NCBI GenBank assembly: GCA_035542775.1
Contig: DATKKX010000323.1
Coordinates: 1 to 5,810 of the forward strand
Length of the DNA: 5,810 bases
Direction of reading: 5' to 3'
Source: DATKKX01 sp035542775
GTDB taxonomy: Bacteria; Planctomycetota; Phycisphaerae; UBA1845; UTPLA1
The notes beneath the pieces were generated by a model. That model worked only from the letters and a program-made list of their open reading frames with translations. It made no database searches and was not told the DNA's origin. Below, piece after piece: positions 5,225 through 5,810 of the stretch. Position 1 is the stretch's first letter. Each line of letters begins with the position of its first letter. Position numbers and translations under genes: made by a program.

Positions 5225-5810
5225 ATGACGGGTAATCTCAGGCGAGCGAGCGTCCTGGTTGTCGGCTGGTGCCTTTGCCTTGGCACTGTGGATGACGGTC
5301 GCGGTCAACAAAAGAGCCCGACGACGCAGCCTGCCAGTAGGCCGGCGGGGAATGAGGTTCGGACTGTGCTGTCGCCCGAAACCGCCGCGGAGGCCCAGAA
5401 AGCTGTCGATCGTGCTTTAGTGTTCCTCCGCAGCAAGCAGGAGGACGACGGCGGGTGGACCGCGCCCTATGGACCGGCCGTGACCGCGATCGTGGCCCAG
5501 GGATTCAGCCAGGACCGGGATTACGGCCCCAAGCATCCCGTGGTTCAGCGGGCCCTGGCGAGCATCTCTCGCTTCGAGCAGACTGACGGAGGCATCTACG
5601 AGCGGCAGCAGAATCTGGCCAACTACCAGACCTCTGTCGTACTGATGATGCTGAGCTCGCTGAACGACCCGCAACAGAAGGAGCGGATTGCCAAAGCCCA
5701 GAAGTTCCTGGCGGAATTGCAGTACGACGCCAACGAATCGGTGGACAGGACCAATCCGTGGTACGGCGGCGCCGGCTACAATGAGCGCAAACGCCCCGAC
5801 CTCTCCAACA
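5225..5810 (+). CDS. Exported prenyltransferase/squalene-cyclase-like toroid repeat protein, 3' end outside the window
   Basis: ATG at 5225 with GGAG (5212-5215) 9 nt upstream; 195 codons are present and the frame is open at the window end. Residues ~1-28 look like a Sec signal peptide (two Arg, then ASVLVVGWCLCLGTV), followed by a Pro/Thr/Ser-rich linker. From ~55 come repeats of the alpha/alpha-toroid type found in squalene-hopene cyclases and prenyltransferase beta subunits: a helix with ALVFLRSKQEDDGGW (~64-78), ALASISRFEQTDGGIYE (~110-126) and KAQKFLAELQYD (~157-168), the first two with the QxxDGG(W/I) turn. The segment NPWYGGAGYN..KRPDLSN (~177-195) is one I associate with planctomycete proteins of unknown function. 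A cyclase-type DxDD motif is not in the visible part. A true hopanoid cyclase would not normally carry a cleavable signal peptide, so an extracytoplasmic binding or scaffolding role is more likely than terpene cyclisation. Confidence 0.8.
   Translation, partial: MTGNLRRASVLVVGWCLCLGTVDDGRGQQKSPTTQPASRPAGNEVRTVLSPETAAEAQKAVDRALVFLRSKQEDDGGWTAPYGPAVTAIVAQGFSQDRDYGPKHPVVQRALASISRFEQTDGGIYERQQNLANYQTSVVLMMLSSLNDPQQKERIAKAQKFLAELQYDANESVDRTNPWYGGAGYNERKRPDLSN

Noticed and set aside
1..5810. CRISPR arrays, tRNA/rRNA genes, toxin-antitoxin pairs, retrons or phage modules
   Set aside because: No regularly spaced repeats, no cloverleaf-like sequence, no small paired genes and no reverse transcriptase or phage motifs were seen on either strand.

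Overview
The window is GC-rich bacterial DNA with three genes on the minus strand, one truncated gene on the plus strand at the right edge, and the tail of a probable transposase on the plus strand at the left edge. The gene set suggests Planctomycetota or a similarly organised large-genome phylum. The main clues are a secreted squalene-cyclase-like alpha/alpha-toroid repeat protein and a large secreted S41 peptidase with an N-terminal jelly-roll-like region. The assignment rests on recalled family resemblance only.

Left edge (1-131): a plus-strand frame ending in TAA at 123-125 reads like the C-terminus of an IS4/IS5-type DDE transposase. It converges on an LpxL/HtrB-like lipid acyltransferase (132-1124, minus), leaving only 6 bp between the stops. 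The last ~15 codons of the acyltransferase are made of a degenerate 7-bp tandem repeat, and its usual HX4E active-site motif is altered.

Middle: a 212-bp gap (1125-1336) carries three inverted repeats, one of them abutting the stop codon of the upstream gene. That gene (1337-3700, minus) encodes an exported 787-residue S41 peptidase of the tricorn/C-terminal-processing type, whose helical pre-protease domain appears twice. A 121-bp gap then separates it from a 390-residue RdgC-like protein (3822-4994, minus), a predicted DNA-binding modulator of recombination.

Right: a 230-bp divergent intergenic region (4995-5224) contains a good extended -10 promoter candidate and a small hairpin. It leads into an exported toroid-repeat protein (5225 to the window end, plus), cut off after 195 codons.

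The genes do not look like one pathway: spacings are 121-230 bp, there are no overlaps, and the functions (envelope lipid acylation, periplasmic proteolysis, recombination, secreted toroid protein) are unrelated. I see no CRISPR array, tRNA, rRNA, toxin-antitoxin pair or defence island, and no clear evidence of an undescribed system. The points most worth checking are the transposase/repeat junction at the left edge, the altered acyltransferase active site and the divergent RdgC homologue.
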